Positions 7,530-16,277 of a DNA stretch of 64,000 nucleotides are shown here, piece after piece. This DNA is from Abyssibacter profundi (GTDB lineage: Bacteria > Pseudomonadota > Gammaproteobacteria > Nevskiales > OUC007): positions 1 through 64,000 of the forward strand of contig NZ_QEQK01000003.1 of the NCBI RefSeq assembly GCF_003151135.1, in the 5' to 3' direction. Under the pieces are notes generated by a model. The model ran no database searches. It was given only the letters and a program-made list of their open reading frames with translations, and was not told where the DNA came from. Position numbers and translations under genes: made by a program. Numbering within the stretch: the stretch's first letter is position 1; each line of letters opens with the position of its first letter.

Positions 7530-8708
7530 TCAATCCCAGCTCAGCGTCCCACCCGCCTGATACTCAATCACCCGCGTCTCGAAGAAGTTCTTCTCCTTCT
7601 TCAGGTCCATCATTTCGCTCATCCACGGGAACGGGTTGGTGGCGCCCGGGAAGATGTCGGCGATACCGATCTGGTTGCAGCGCCGGTTGGCGATGAAGTG
7701 CAGGTAGTCGTGGAACATGTTGGCGTTCAGGCCCAGCACGCCGCGCGGCATGGTGTCGTGGGCGTACCGGATTTCCAGGTCGGTGGCCTCGCGGATCATG
7801 TCCTTGATCTCTTCCTGGAACTCGGCGGTCCACAGGTGCGGGTTTTCGATCTTGATCTGGTTGATGACGTCGATGCCGAAGTTCATGTGCATGGACTCAT
7901 CGCGCATGATGTACTGGATCTGCTCGGAGGCACCGGTCAGGCGGTTCTGGCGGCCAAAGGACAGCAGCTGCACAAAGCCGACGTAGAAGAAGATGCCTTC
8001 GAAGACCACGTAGAACGCGATGAGGTCACGCAGCAGGCGCTGGTCGTCTTCCGGTGTGCCGGTGTGGAACATCGGGTCGGCCAGTGACTGGGTGTAGGGC
8101 AGGGCCCAGGCGGCCTTGTCGTGCACCGAGGGCACTTCGCGGTACATGTTGAACACTTCGGCCTCGTCCATGCCGAGGGATTCGACGATGTACTGGTAGG
8201 CGTGGGTGTGCAGCGCTTCTTCGAAGGCCTGACGCAGCAGGTACTGGCGGCACTCCGGGTTGGTGATGTGGCGGTAGACGGCCAGCACCAGGTTGTTGGC
8301 GACCAGCGAGTCGGCGCTGGCGAAAAAGCCCAACGCGCGCTTGACGATCAGGCGCTCGTCGTCCGAAAACGCCGTGGGGTTCTTCCACTGGGCGATGTCG
8401 GCCGACATGTTGATCTCGTTCGGCATCCAGTGGTTGGCGCAGCCGGCGATGTACTTTTCCCAGGCCCAGCCGTACTTGAACGGCACGAGCTGGTTGAGGT
8501 CGGCCTTGCAGTTGATGATTTTCTTGTCGTCGACCTGGATACGACCGGCGCCCATGGCGATGGACTCGGCACCGGTGGCGCCTGCGCCTTCGGCGGCAGC
8601 CGCGTTCACGGCGAAGGGATCCGGGTGGTGGACGGCGGCCGCGGCGGCATCATCGGCGCGGGTGGTGGTGCTGAGCTGGGGCTTGTTGCTGTCTTCCCAA
8701 TCAAGCAT
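7530..8708 (-). CDS. nrdB: Ribonucleoside-diphosphate reductase, class Ia beta subunit
   Basis: The radical-bearing diiron subunit of aerobic ribonucleotide reductase, 392 residues. All metal ligands are present with E. coli NrdB spacing: D133, E164, H167, E237, E271 and H274, and the radical tyrosine is Y171 in HTHAY. Thus a normal tyrosyl-radical class Ia enzyme. The first 60 residues form an Ala-rich, probably disordered extension ([16 protein letters not shown]) not found in E. coli NrdB, where the core starts near residue 10. It lies 72 bp downstream of nrdA on the same strand and should be cotranscribed. Confidence 0.95.
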   Translation of the reverse strand: MLDWEDSNKPQLSTTTRADDAAAAAVHHPDPFAVNAAAAEGAGATGAESIAMGAGRIQVDDKKIINCKADLNQLVPFKYGWAWEKYIAGCANHWMPNEINMSADIAQWKNPTAFSDDERLIVKRALGFFASADSLVANNLVLAVYRHITNPECRQYLLRQAFEEALHTHAYQYIVESLGMDEAEVFNMYREVPSVHDKAAWALPYTQSLADPMFHTGTPEDDQRLLRDLIAFYVVFEGIFFYVGFVQLLSFGRQNRLTGASEQIQYIMRDESMHMNFGIDVINQIKIENPHLWTAEFQEEIKDMIREATDLEIRYAHDTMPRGVLGLNANMFHDYLHFIANRRCNQIGIADIFPGATNPFPWMSEMMDLKKEKNFFETRVIEYQAGGTLSWD

Positions 8709-8780
8709 GTCTGACTCCTGACGAATTCGGGTGATGCGGCCGGCCGGAGCCGGCCGCAGGTCTGTCGGGTGGTGGCTGCC

Positions 8781-11780
8781 TTACTGGCAGGCCTCGCAGT
8801 CCGGGTCGAGGATCGAGCAGGCCGGTGGCGCCTCGGCGCTCGGGCTCGGGCTCGGTGACGGCGAGGGCGACGCATTGACCACCGGGCTGGGTGATGGGCT
8901 CGGCGACGGGCTGGCCGCAGGCGAGGCCGCTGCTGGTGATGCAGCTGGGGCACTGGCGCCCTTGCCGACCTGGTTCAGGCGATGGTCGGTAATCGTCGAC
9001 TTCTCGGCATGGGTCGCACCCATGGTGCGCAGGTAGTAGGTCGTTTTGAGGCCGGAGAGCCAGGCGTCCTTGTACAGCGCATCCAACTTCTTGCCGCTGG
9101 GCTCGGACATGTAGAGGTTCAGGCTCTGGGCCTGATCCAGCCACTTCTGACGACGGCTGCCGGCCTTGACCAGCCAGTGCGGGTTGACCTCGAAGGCGTT
9201 CTTGTAGATCGACTTGATGTCGTCCGGCACGCGGTCGATGGGCTGCACCGAGCCATCGAAGTACTTGAGGTCGTGGACCATCACCTGATCCCATAGGCCA
9301 CGCGCCTTGAGGTCGTCGACCAGGTAGGGGTTGGCCACGGTGAACTCGCCCGACAGGTTCGATTTGACGTACAGGTTCTGGTACGTCGGCTCGATGGACT
9401 GGCTCACGCCGGTGATGTTGGCAATGGTGGCCGTCGGCGCGATGGCCATGCAGTTGGAGTTGCGCATGCCCACGGTCTTGACGCGCTCGCGCAGGCTATC
9501 CCAGTCCAGGCGCTGGGTGCGGTCCTGCTCCAGGTACTGCCCACGGGCATCGGCCAGCTTTTCGATGGAGTCGATCGGCAGAATGCCCTGGCTCCAGAGG
9601 CTGCCGTCGAAGCTGGGGTAGGTGCCCCGCTCTTCGGCCAGGTCGCTGGATGCCTGGATGGCGTAGTAGCTGATCAGCTCCATGGAGGTGTCCGCAAACT
9701 CGACCGCTTCGTCGGATTCGTAGGACAGACGCAGCTTGTACAGCGCATCCTGGAAGCCCATCAGGCCCATGCCCACCGGACGGTGACGCAGGTTGGAGGC
9801 GCGTGCGGTCGGCACCGAGTAGTAGTTGTACTCGATCACGTTATCCAGCATGCGCATGGCCGTCTTAACGGTCTTGGCCAGCTTTTCGCGGTTGATGCCG
9901 ACGGTGCCGTCCGGCAGTTCCTCGACGTGCTGCGGCAGGTTGATGGAACCCAGGTTGCAGACGGCGATTTCCTTGCCCGGCGAGGTGTTCAGGGTGATTT
10001 CCGTGCACAGGTTAGAGCTATGCACAACGCCGACATGCTGCTGCGGGCTGCGCAGGTTGCAGGGGTCCTTAAACGTGATCCACGGATGACCGGTTTCGAA
10101 CAACAGGCCGAGCATCTTGCGCCACAGCTGCAGCGCCGGGATGCGCTTGAACACGGCGATCTCGCCGGCGTCGGCCTTGGCCTCATAGGCGGTGTAGGCC
10201 GCCTCGAACGCCTTGCCGGTCAGATCATGCAGGTCTGGCACGTCGTTCGGTGAGAACAGCGTCCACTGGCCTTCTTCCATGACCCGCTTCATGAACAGGT
10301 CGGGAATCCAGTTGGCCGAGTTCATGTCGTGGCAGCGGCGACGCTCGTCACCGGTGTTCTTGCGCAGTTCGATGAACTCCTCGATGTCCTTGTGCCAGGT
10401 TTCGAGATACGCGCAGACGGCGCCCTTGCGCTTGCCACCCTGATTAACCGCCACGGCCGTGTCGTTCACGACCTTGAGGAAGGGGACAACACCTTGCGAC
10501 TTGCCGTTGGTGCCCTTGATGTGGGCGCCCAGTGCACGCACGGGGGTCCAGTCGTTGCCCAGGCCGCCGGCAAACTTGGACAGCATGGCGTTGTCATGGA
10601 TGGCGCCGTAGATACCGCCCAGGTCGTCCGGCACCGTGGTTAGGTAGCAGGACGACAGCTGCGGACGCAGCGTGCCGGAGTTGAACAGCGTCGGCGTCGA
10701 CGACATGAAGTCGAAGGACGACAGCAGCTGGTAGAACTCGATGGCGCGGTCTTCGCGGTCGATCTCGTTGATCGCTAGGCCCATGGCCACACGCATGAAG
10801 AACGCCTGCGGCAGTTCAAAGCGCGTTTCGTCACTGTGGATGAAGTAGCGGTCGTAAAGCGTCTGCAGGCCCAGGAAGGTGAACTGGTTGTCCCGGTCGG
10901 GCAGCAGCGCATCGCCGATCTTGTCCAGGTCGTACTGGCACAGGGTGGGGTCCACCAGCTCCAGTTCGGCCGCGCGGTTCAGGTAGGCCTTGAAGTAGTC
11001 GCCGTACAGCCCACGCATTTCCCCGTGGGTGGGGTAGGCGTTGGGCATGTCGAGAAACGCCATGGCCTCGTGACGCAGGTTGTCCAGCAACAGACGCGCC
11101 GCCACCTGGGAGTAGTTCGGCTCGTTCTCGATCAGCGTGCGGGCGCAGAGCGTCAGCGCCGTGGCCAGCTCGTTTTCCTTGATGCCGTCGTAGGCATTCT
11201 TGAGCGTGTCTTCGATGACCTTTTCGCCGTCGACGTCCTCGATGCCCTCGCAGGCTTCGGTGACTACGCGACGCAGGCGCATCTCATCCAGCGGCACCAG
11301 CTGACCGGCCGCGTTGGTGACGCGCAGCGACGACTGGCCCAGTGGCAGATCGGCCGACTTGGCGACTTCGCGTTCGCGGGCACGCTCGGCACGGTAGATG
11401 ACGTAGGAGCGGGCAACCTTGTGCTCACCGGAGCGCATCAGGGCCAGTTCGACCTGGTCCTGGATGTCTTCGATATGCACGGTGCCGCCACCGGTCAGGT
11501 TGCGGGTCACGGCCTGGGCGACCTGCTTGGCCAGGCTGCGGACCTTTTCGTGCACGCGGGCACTGGCGGCGGCCCCGCCGCCTTCCACGGCCAGAAAGGC
11601 CTTGGTCATGGCCACTTCGATCTTGCTGGCGTCGAATGGCGTGACCTTGCCGTTACGACGAATGACCTTGTAACCGCCCGGTGCGGTGGCGGACAGTTCC
11701 GGCTGGTTGTGGTGGGTATCGCGCACAGCGGCAGGCGTGCGCGGCGTATCGTTCTGGAGGTTGCTGGCCTCTGTTTGCAT
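8781..11780 (-). CDS. nrdA: Ribonucleoside-diphosphate reductase, class Ia alpha subunit
   Basis: Catalytic subunit, 999 residues, larger than E. coli NrdA (761) because it has two N-terminal ATP-cone regions (about residues 28-120 and 125-225), as in Pseudomonas. Active-site landmarks are present: SSCYLTT, the NLCTEI trio (Asn, Cys, Glu), VCNLGSIN with the second redox cysteine, and the YY pair in LKTTYYLRTMG for radical transfer. The C-terminal tail is unusual: an Ala/Ser/Pro stretch with two (SP)n runs separates the core from the final redox cysteines in DCEAC. I chose the ATG at 11780 with an AGAGGGA-like site upstream; a TTG further up at 11870 would overlap an NrdR box. Confidence 0.95.
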   Translation of the reverse strand: MQTEASNLQNDTPRTPAAVRDTHHNQPELSATAPGGYKVIRRNGKVTPFDASKIEVAMTKAFLAVEGGGAAASARVHEKVRSLAKQVAQAVTRNLTGGGTVHIEDIQDQVELALMRSGEHKVARSYVIYRAERAREREVAKSADLPLGQSSLRVTNAAGQLVPLDEMRLRRVVTEACEGIEDVDGEKVIEDTLKNAYDGIKENELATALTLCARTLIENEPNYSQVAARLLLDNLRHEAMAFLDMPNAYPTHGEMRGLYGDYFKAYLNRAAELELVDPTLCQYDLDKIGDALLPDRDNQFTFLGLQTLYDRYFIHSDETRFELPQAFFMRVAMGLAINEIDREDRAIEFYQLLSSFDFMSSTPTLFNSGTLRPQLSSCYLTTVPDDLGGIYGAIHDNAMLSKFAGGLGNDWTPVRALGAHIKGTNGKSQGVVPFLKVVNDTAVAVNQGGKRKGAVCAYLETWHKDIEEFIELRKNTGDERRRCHDMNSANWIPDLFMKRVMEEGQWTLFSPNDVPDLHDLTGKAFEAAYTAYEAKADAGEIAVFKRIPALQLWRKMLGLLFETGHPWITFKDPCNLRSPQQHVGVVHSSNLCTEITLNTSPGKEIAVCNLGSINLPQHVEELPDGTVGINREKLAKTVKTAMRMLDNVIEYNYYSVPTARASNLRHRPVGMGLMGFQDALYKLRLSYESDEAVEFADTSMELISYYAIQASSDLAEERGTYPSFDGSLWSQGILPIDSIEKLADARGQYLEQDRTQRLDWDSLRERVKTVGMRNSNCMAIAPTATIANITGVSQSIEPTYQNLYVKSNLSGEFTVANPYLVDDLKARGLWDQVMVHDLKYFDGSVQPIDRVPDDIKSIYKNAFEVNPHWLVKAGSRRQKWLDQAQSLNLYMSEPSGKKLDALYKDAWLSGLKTTYYLRTMGATHAEKSTITDHRLNQVGKGASAPAASPAAASPAASPSPSPSPSPVVNASPSPSPSPSPSAEAPPACSILDPDCEACQ

Positions 11781-11863
11781 GCGGAGTCCCTCTGGAGCTT
11801 CAGCGAGGACCGACCCGTGGTCCTGCGACGCGGCCGACGTTAATTCATCTGTAAATGGCGTCA

Positions 11864-11879
11864 ACCCCAAATATTGTGG
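11864..11879 (-). promoter_or_regulatory. NrdR box 1 (nrdA-proximal)
   Basis: ACCCCAAATATTGTGG matches 12 of 16 positions of the published NrdR consensus acaCwAtATaTwGtgt. NrdR represses ribonucleotide reductase genes when dATP/ATP is high and binds paired boxes. This one lies 84 bp upstream of the nrdA ATG. Confidence 0.75.
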
Positions 11880-11895
11880 TTGACAGCGCCGCAGA

Positions 11896-11911
11896 CCACT
11901 AGATGTAGTGT
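11896..11911 (-). promoter_or_regulatory. NrdR box 2 (nrdA-distal)
   Basis: CCACTAGATGTAGTGT matches 13 of 16 consensus positions and is nearly palindromic. It begins exactly 32 bp from box 1, about three helical turns, which is the usual spacing of NrdR pairs. The pair therefore supports repression of nrdAB by NrdR. Confidence 0.85.
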
Positions 11912-11928
11912 CGGCCTGATAACAAGCC

Positions 11929-11937
11929 TGTGGATAA
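11929..11937. promoter_or_regulatory. DnaA box upstream of nrdAB
   Basis: TGTGGATAA is the reverse complement of the perfect DnaA box TTATCCACA, 18 bp upstream of NrdR box 2. The E. coli nrdAB promoter is also controlled by DnaA boxes, coupling nucleotide supply to replication start, so this site may act the same way. A single 9-mer could occur by chance. Confidence 0.6.
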
Positions 11938-12272
11938 GCCGTGGGTGAGCGGCGTCAAATCCTTGGCGCACAAGCGTTTGCTGCGGGTGTGGATTTCGGT
12001 GCATAACCGCACTGACCGGTCGTCGGCCGGGGGGTGATTTGCGCAATGCTGTACAGGGTTAATCGGGCTTATCGCAGCGCAACATGCGCAGCCCGATTTC
12101 ACCCGCGCTTCACGTGGTCAGCCAGCACTGAAACCGGGCCTGGATCACGACAATCCGTTCGCGGCTGCCCCGGCCCCCTGCAACAGGGGGCGCGACCCGG
12201 GCTATGATCGTCGTCCTGTTCATGGCGACCGGCGTCGCCAGACCTCCTCTATAGCGCGCTCAAGGAAGAAGA

Positions 12273-13685
12273 ATGATTGTTCCCGTCCTGCTTGCCGGTG
12301 GTTCCGGCACCCGTTTGTGGCCCATGTCTCGAGGCCTGTTCCCCAAGCAGTTCCTCAAGCTGGTGGGCGATCAGACCATGCTGCAGGCGACGGTGGCCCG
12401 GAGCGAATCGCTGAAAGGCGTGCAGCCTCCGATGGTCATCTGCGGGGACGATCACCGCTTTATTGTTGCCGAGCAGCTTCAGCAAATGGGGCAGCAGGAC
12501 GCGACCATTGTGCTGGAGCCCATGGGGCGCAACACCGCGCCTGCGGCCGCCGTGGCGGCCACGCTGGTGGCCGAGCAGCACGGGCGTGATGCCGTGCTCA
12601 TGCTGATGGCGGCCGACCATGTAATCACCGACGCCGAAGGTTTTGCGCGCACCGCCGAGGCGGCGGCCGAGTTGGCGGCCCAGGGTCATCTGGTGACCTT
12701 TGGCGTGACACCCACCCGCGCCGAGACCGGCTACGGCTACATCCAAACCGGCGATGCCGTGGGCACCGGCTTCAGGGTCAAGACCTTCCGGGAAAAGCCG
12801 GACGCCAAGACCGCGGAGCAGTACATCGCCAGTGGTGATTTCCTGTGGAACAGCGGCATGTTTGTGTTCCAGGCCGGCACCTTGCTGGATGAACTGCGTG
12901 AGCATGCGCCCGAGATTCTCGATGCCGCGATGGCGGCTGTCAGCCAGGGCCAGGAAGATCTCGACTTCCTGCGATTGGACAAGGACGCATTCGCCAAGTC
13001 CCCGGAGGATTCCATCGACTATGCGGTCATGGAAAAAACCGCCCGTGCGGCCGTCGTGCCGCTCAGCGTCGGCTGGGATGATGTCGGCTCCTGGACCTTC
13101 CTCGGCACGGTGAACGAGGCAGATGCCGATGGCAACGTGCTGCAGGGCGATGTGCTGACCCACGACACCACCAATACCTTTGTCCGATCCAACGATGGTC
13201 GGCTGGTGGCGACGGTCGGCCTGGACAATGCCGTGGTTGTCGACACCACCGATGCCGTGCTGGTGGCCAGCCGTGACCGGGTGCAGGACGTCAAGGCCAT
13301 CGTCAAGCAACTCAAGGCGGCCGACCGCCAAGAGGCCAAGCACCACGCCGTGGTCTATCGCCCCTGGGGCAGCTACGAAACCATCGCCCTGGGGGATCGC
13401 TTCCAGGTCAAGCGCATCGTGGTCAAGCCCAAGTGCAAGCTGTCGCTGCAAATGCATCATCACCGCGCCGAGCACTGGATTGTGGTCCAGGGCACGGCCA
13501 TCGTGACCAAGGGTGACGAGACCCTGACGCTGACCGAGGACCAATCCACCTATATTCCGCTGGGCACGACGCATCGGCTGGACAACCCCGGCGTCATTCC
13601 GCTGGTGCTGATCGAGGTGCAATCCGGCAGTTACCTGGGCGAGGACGACATCGTCCGCTTCCAGGACGATTACAACCGCGCCTGA
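12273..13685 (+). CDS. manC: Mannose-1-phosphate guanylyltransferase / mannose-6-phosphate isomerase
   Basis: A 470-residue bifunctional type II enzyme (ManC/AlgA type) that makes GDP-mannose for polysaccharides. The N-terminal nucleotidyltransferase carries LLAGGSGTRLWP at residues 6-17 and FPKQF just after; the C-terminal third is a cupin-type isomerase domain with RPWGSYE and HHHRAEHW. Length is normal. No other sugar-nucleotide or alginate genes are adjacent; the polyphosphate kinase gene follows after 50 bp on the same strand and may be cotranscribed. Confidence 0.93.
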   Translation: MIVPVLLAGGSGTRLWPMSRGLFPKQFLKLVGDQTMLQATVARSESLKGVQPPMVICGDDHRFIVAEQLQQMGQQDATIVLEPMGRNTAPAAAVAATLVAEQHGRDAVLMLMAADHVITDAEGFARTAEAAAELAAQGHLVTFGVTPTRAETGYGYIQTGDAVGTGFRVKTFREKPDAKTAEQYIASGDFLWNSGMFVFQAGTLLDELREHAPEILDAAMAAVSQGQEDLDFLRLDKDAFAKSPEDSIDYAVMEKTARAAVVPLSVGWDDVGSWTFLGTVNEADADGNVLQGDVLTHDTTNTFVRSNDGRLVATVGLDNAVVVDTTDAVLVASRDRVQDVKAIVKQLKAADRQEAKHHAVVYRPWGSYETIALGDRFQVKRIVVKPKCKLSLQMHHHRAEHWIVVQGTAIVTKGDETLTLTEDQSTYIPLGTTHRLDNPGVIPLVLIEVQSGSYLGEDDIVRFQDDYNRA

Positions 13686-13735
13686 TTGGTCGAGTGTGGC
13701 GGCACGCGCCGCCACGCCGCCTGCGCGTCACCCTC

Positions 13736-14605
13736 ATGCCCTGGCCGTTTACAGACTTTCCCGACACGCCGCAGCGCGTGCAGGAGCCCGCGCAGTTTCG
13801 CCCGGCTGACTGGCCGACCCGGCCGGCGCAGGGCGGCCCGGACAAGGCGCAGCTCAAGGCGGCACTAGGCGAAGAGGTGGAGGCGCTGCATGATCTGCAG
13901 CGCCGTTTCCATGCCGACGCCCGACAGGCCTTGCTGGTGGTGTTCCAGGCCATGGATGCCGGCGGCAAGGACAGCACCATTCGTGCGGTGTTCTCCGGGG
14001 TGAACCCCAGCGGGGTGCGTGTCACCTCGTTCAAGGCGCCGTCGCATCTCGAGCGCTCGCATGACTTTCTCTGGCGCACGGTTCAGGCGCTGCCGGCCAG
14101 GGGGCAGATCGGCGTCTTCAATCGCAGCTACTACGAAGACGTGCTCATCGCCCGTGTCCATCCGGAGCTGGCCGGTGACGGCGCCGATGCGCCGGGGTTT
14201 TGGGATGAGCGGCTGCGCTCCATCACCGCCCATGAGCGCCATCTGGCACATAACGGCACGGTGGTGCTCAAGTTCTGGTTGCACCTGTCCCCCGAACAGC
14301 AGCGGGAGCGGTTTCTACGGCGGTTGCGCAAGCCGGACAAGCACTGGAAGTTCGATGAGTCGGATGTGCGTGAGCGAGCGCATTGGGACGACTACATCGC
14401 TGCCTACGAGGCGGCCATCGCCACGACCCATATGGACTGGGCACCTTGGTATGTGATCCCCGCGGATGACAAGCCGGCGATGCGGCTGATGGTGGCCCAG
14501 GTCATTCGGGGCACGCTGGAGGCCATGGGGCCACAGTTTCCGACAGTGAGCGATGAACGTGCAGCACGGCTGCAGCGTTTGGCGCAGGAACTCGACCCGG
14601 ACTGA
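13736..14605 (+). CDS. Polyphosphate kinase 2 family protein
   Basis: A 289-residue PPK2 that moves phosphate between polyphosphate and nucleotides. Walker A is AMDAGGKDST near residue 80, the lid and Walker B region shows NRSYYEDVL, and the C-terminal FDESDVRERAHWDDY is typical of class I PPK2 proteins, most of which phosphorylate AMP or NDPs with polyP. Substrate class is not certain. The ATG at 13736 is used; an upstream in-frame start would add an unconserved Arg-rich leader. Confidence 0.88.
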   Translation: MPWPFTDFPDTPQRVQEPAQFRPADWPTRPAQGGPDKAQLKAALGEEVEALHDLQRRFHADARQALLVVFQAMDAGGKDSTIRAVFSGVNPSGVRVTSFKAPSHLERSHDFLWRTVQALPARGQIGVFNRSYYEDVLIARVHPELAGDGADAPGFWDERLRSITAHERHLAHNGTVVLKFWLHLSPEQQRERFLRRLRKPDKHWKFDESDVRERAHWDDYIAAYEAAIATTHMDWAPWYVIPADDKPAMRLMVAQVIRGTLEAMGPQFPTVSDERAARLQRLAQELDPD

Positions 14606-14675
14606 CCCCAGCCGCTGTACTCGCCTGGTCGCGCGACCTCGTTTACGCTGAGGCCACTATTGCAAGGAGCGCAAG

Positions 14676-14885
14676 ATGCATCCGATACGGATTATCGGTC
14701 TGGTGGCGTTGGTGGTTGGCGTCATCCTGATCATCATGGGTTACAACGCCTCGCAGTCCTTCACCGAAGAACTCTCGGAGTCGCTGACGGGCCGCTATTC
14801 TGACGAAACTACCTGGTACTTCATTATCGGCGCGGCCAGCGCGACGCTGGGTCTGTTGCTCGCCGTGTTTGGGCAGCGGCGCTAA
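14676..14885 (+). CDS. DUF3185 family small membrane protein
   Basis: A 69-residue protein with two transmembrane helices (residues 4-24 and 47-65) around a polar loop with ESLTGRYSDE. The layout and the GYNASQSFTEELS segment match the DUF3185 family, of unknown function. RBS AAGGAG precedes the ATG. It is followed after 21 bp by a second tiny hydrophobic gene, so the two form a probable pair. Confidence 0.75.
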   Translation: MHPIRIIGLVALVVGVILIIMGYNASQSFTEELSESLTGRYSDETTWYFIIGAASATLGLLLAVFGQRR

Positions 14886-14906
14886 TCGCCTCCGCAAGGA
14901 CCTGAC

Positions 14907-15044
14907 ATGACCATCCACATCGAACTGATTCCGCTGATTTCCATTGCCGCCGGCGTGGCCATTCTGGTCGTGCCGCGACTGTTGAACTACATCGTGGCCA
15001 TCTACCTCATCGCCGTTGGCGTGCTGGATATGCTCGGCATGTAG
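14907..15044 (+). CDS. DUF3096 family 45-residue hydrophobic protein
   Basis: Starts MTIHIELIPLISIAAGVAIL and continues with a LNYIVAIYLI segment: two short hydrophobic helices with almost no soluble part, which is the DUF3096 pattern. An AAGGA site lies ahead of the ATG. Function unknown; a structural or stress-related membrane peptide is possible. Ends 21 bp before the convergent channel gene. Confidence 0.7.
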   Translation: MTIHIELIPLISIAAGVAILVVPRLLNYIVAIYLIAVGVLDMLGM

Positions 15045-15065
15045 TCTCGGCGGCCGCCGGGCGGG

Positions 15066-16184
15066 CTACCGGCCGATGTAACGCGCCTGCAGCCCGGCCC
15101 AGTCCTCGCCCTGGATGACCTCCAGCAGGGCGGGGTTGAGTTGCTCCCGCAGCGGTGAGCCCTGGGCGACCACGAAGGCATAGTCCTCCGGGCGCAGCAG
15201 CGGGTCGAGCACCACGAGGTTGTGGTGGCCACCTTCGGCCAGGGTCGCCCGGAGTATCGGCGCATCGTGCACCACGGCATCGATATCGCCGCCGCCCAAC
15301 GCCTGCACGGCCGCCTCCAGGGTCGCAAAGCGGCGGGGGCGCACACCCAGTTCAGGCAGATACGCCACGGCGGCGGCCTCGGCCAGTGCGCCCACCCGCA
15401 CCGTGGGCAGGTCAGCCGGGCCTTGAATGCGGCTGGATAACTGGTCAACGGTAAACGAGGACGCGATGGCCGCCGTGAAGCCGGATACGGTGATGACGCT
15501 GACGAACATCCAGACCAGCGCAACAAGGCGACCCGCCGGCGTGACCGGCGCCTTGTCGCCATAACCCACCGTGGTCATGGTGACGGCCGACCACCAGAAC
15601 CCGTTGCCAATGCCCTGGCTGGCGCGCCCCCCGAACTGCTCGGCGTTGCGGCGGCGCTCCAGCGCCCAGATCAGCACGCCGACAGCCAGCAGGACCAGCA
15701 CCAGCACGGCCACGGCAGACAGAAACTGCCAGGACAGCAGCCGTTTCAGCGTGGTCAGAACGCCGCGGTCGGCGCGCGCGGTGGCAATGCCCAGCCCGGC
15801 GTTGAAGTAGGGCAGCGTGAAGTCGATGCTGCGTTCCCGTTCCGGCGTGACCGACAGCGCGCCGACACCCACGTCGATGCGGCCGGCGCTGACGGCCTCG
15901 ATGATGGCGCCCGGAGAGGGCTGCTCCACCAAAACATAGGGCGTTTGCGTGCGTGCGGCCGTGCGTCGCCACAGCTCGACTGCCAGGCCCGACCATTGGC
16001 CGTCTTCGCCTTTGATGACGAACGGCGGCGCCTGTTTGATGCCCACCCGCAACTCGGCATTGTCCAGCGGCAAGGTCTGCGGACCGGTAGGGGGTTGCGC
16101 CCAGGCCGGCGTGACCAGCAGGGCCAGTAGAGTGGCGAGTAGACCGATGAGCGGGCGGGCGGGTTGGCGAGCGGTGAGCGTCAT
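15066..16184 (-). CDS. GluR0-like ligand-gated potassium channel
   Basis: A 372-residue protein that joins a periplasmic amino-acid-binding fold to a potassium pore. Order: signal peptide (1-29), first binding lobe with LRVGIKQAPPF and GRIDVGVGALSVTPERE, a transmembrane helix (about 145-172), a pore loop with the potassium filter TTVGYGD, a second helix (LVALVWMFVSVITVSGF), then the second lobe with GGDIDAVVHDAP. This is the architecture of Synechocystis GluR0, a prokaryotic relative of ionotropic glutamate receptors. Ligand unknown. The ATG at 16184 gives an ideal signal peptide; starting earlier would overlap the sufE promoter. Confidence 0.9.
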   Translation of the reverse strand: MTLTARQPARPLIGLLATLLALLVTPAWAQPPTGPQTLPLDNAELRVGIKQAPPFVIKGEDGQWSGLAVELWRRTAARTQTPYVLVEQPSPGAIIEAVSAGRIDVGVGALSVTPERERSIDFTLPYFNAGLGIATARADRGVLTTLKRLLSWQFLSAVAVLVLVLLAVGVLIWALERRRNAEQFGGRASQGIGNGFWWSAVTMTTVGYGDKAPVTPAGRLVALVWMFVSVITVSGFTAAIASSFTVDQLSSRIQGPADLPTVRVGALAEAAAVAYLPELGVRPRRFATLEAAVQALGGGDIDAVVHDAPILRATLAEGGHHNLVVLDPLLRPEDYAFVVAQGSPLREQLNPALLEVIQGEDWAGLQARYIGR

Positions 16185-16277
16185 GCGTCCGGACCTTGGT
16201 GCGGGTTTCGGCAGGTTTGCCGGCAAATTAGCACGCCCGTTCACGGCCAGCAGGCGTGAAACAGTTAAAATCACGCC

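Larger units (their letters stand above)
11781..12272. promoter_or_regulatory. Intergenic control region between nrdA and manC
   Basis: A 492-bp divergent spacer without a gene. The nrdA-proximal half holds two NrdR boxes and a perfect DnaA box (listed separately), plus a 7-of-9 DnaA-like site TGTGGATTT at 11988-11996. The manC-proximal half holds a small perfect hairpin, CCCCCTG-CAA-CAGGGGG at 12174-12190, and a possible -10 element TATGAT at 12203-12208, 65 bp before manC, without a convincing -35 partner. Confidence 0.6.

Noticed and set aside
10836-11843. A 335-codon plus-strand open frame inside nrdA
   Set aside because: nrdA is certain from its active-site residues; the antisense frame is Val/Gln/Gly rich and unrecognisable.
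11861-11870. nrdA starting at the TTG ending at 11870
   Set aside because: It overlaps NrdR box 1 and adds an unconserved leader; the ATG at 11780 has a ribosome-binding site.
12249-13715. A 488-codon open frame on the minus strand opposite manC
   Set aside because: It mirrors manC codon for codon in GC-rich DNA, is rich in His/Gly/Gln and has no family match; manC on the plus strand explains the region.
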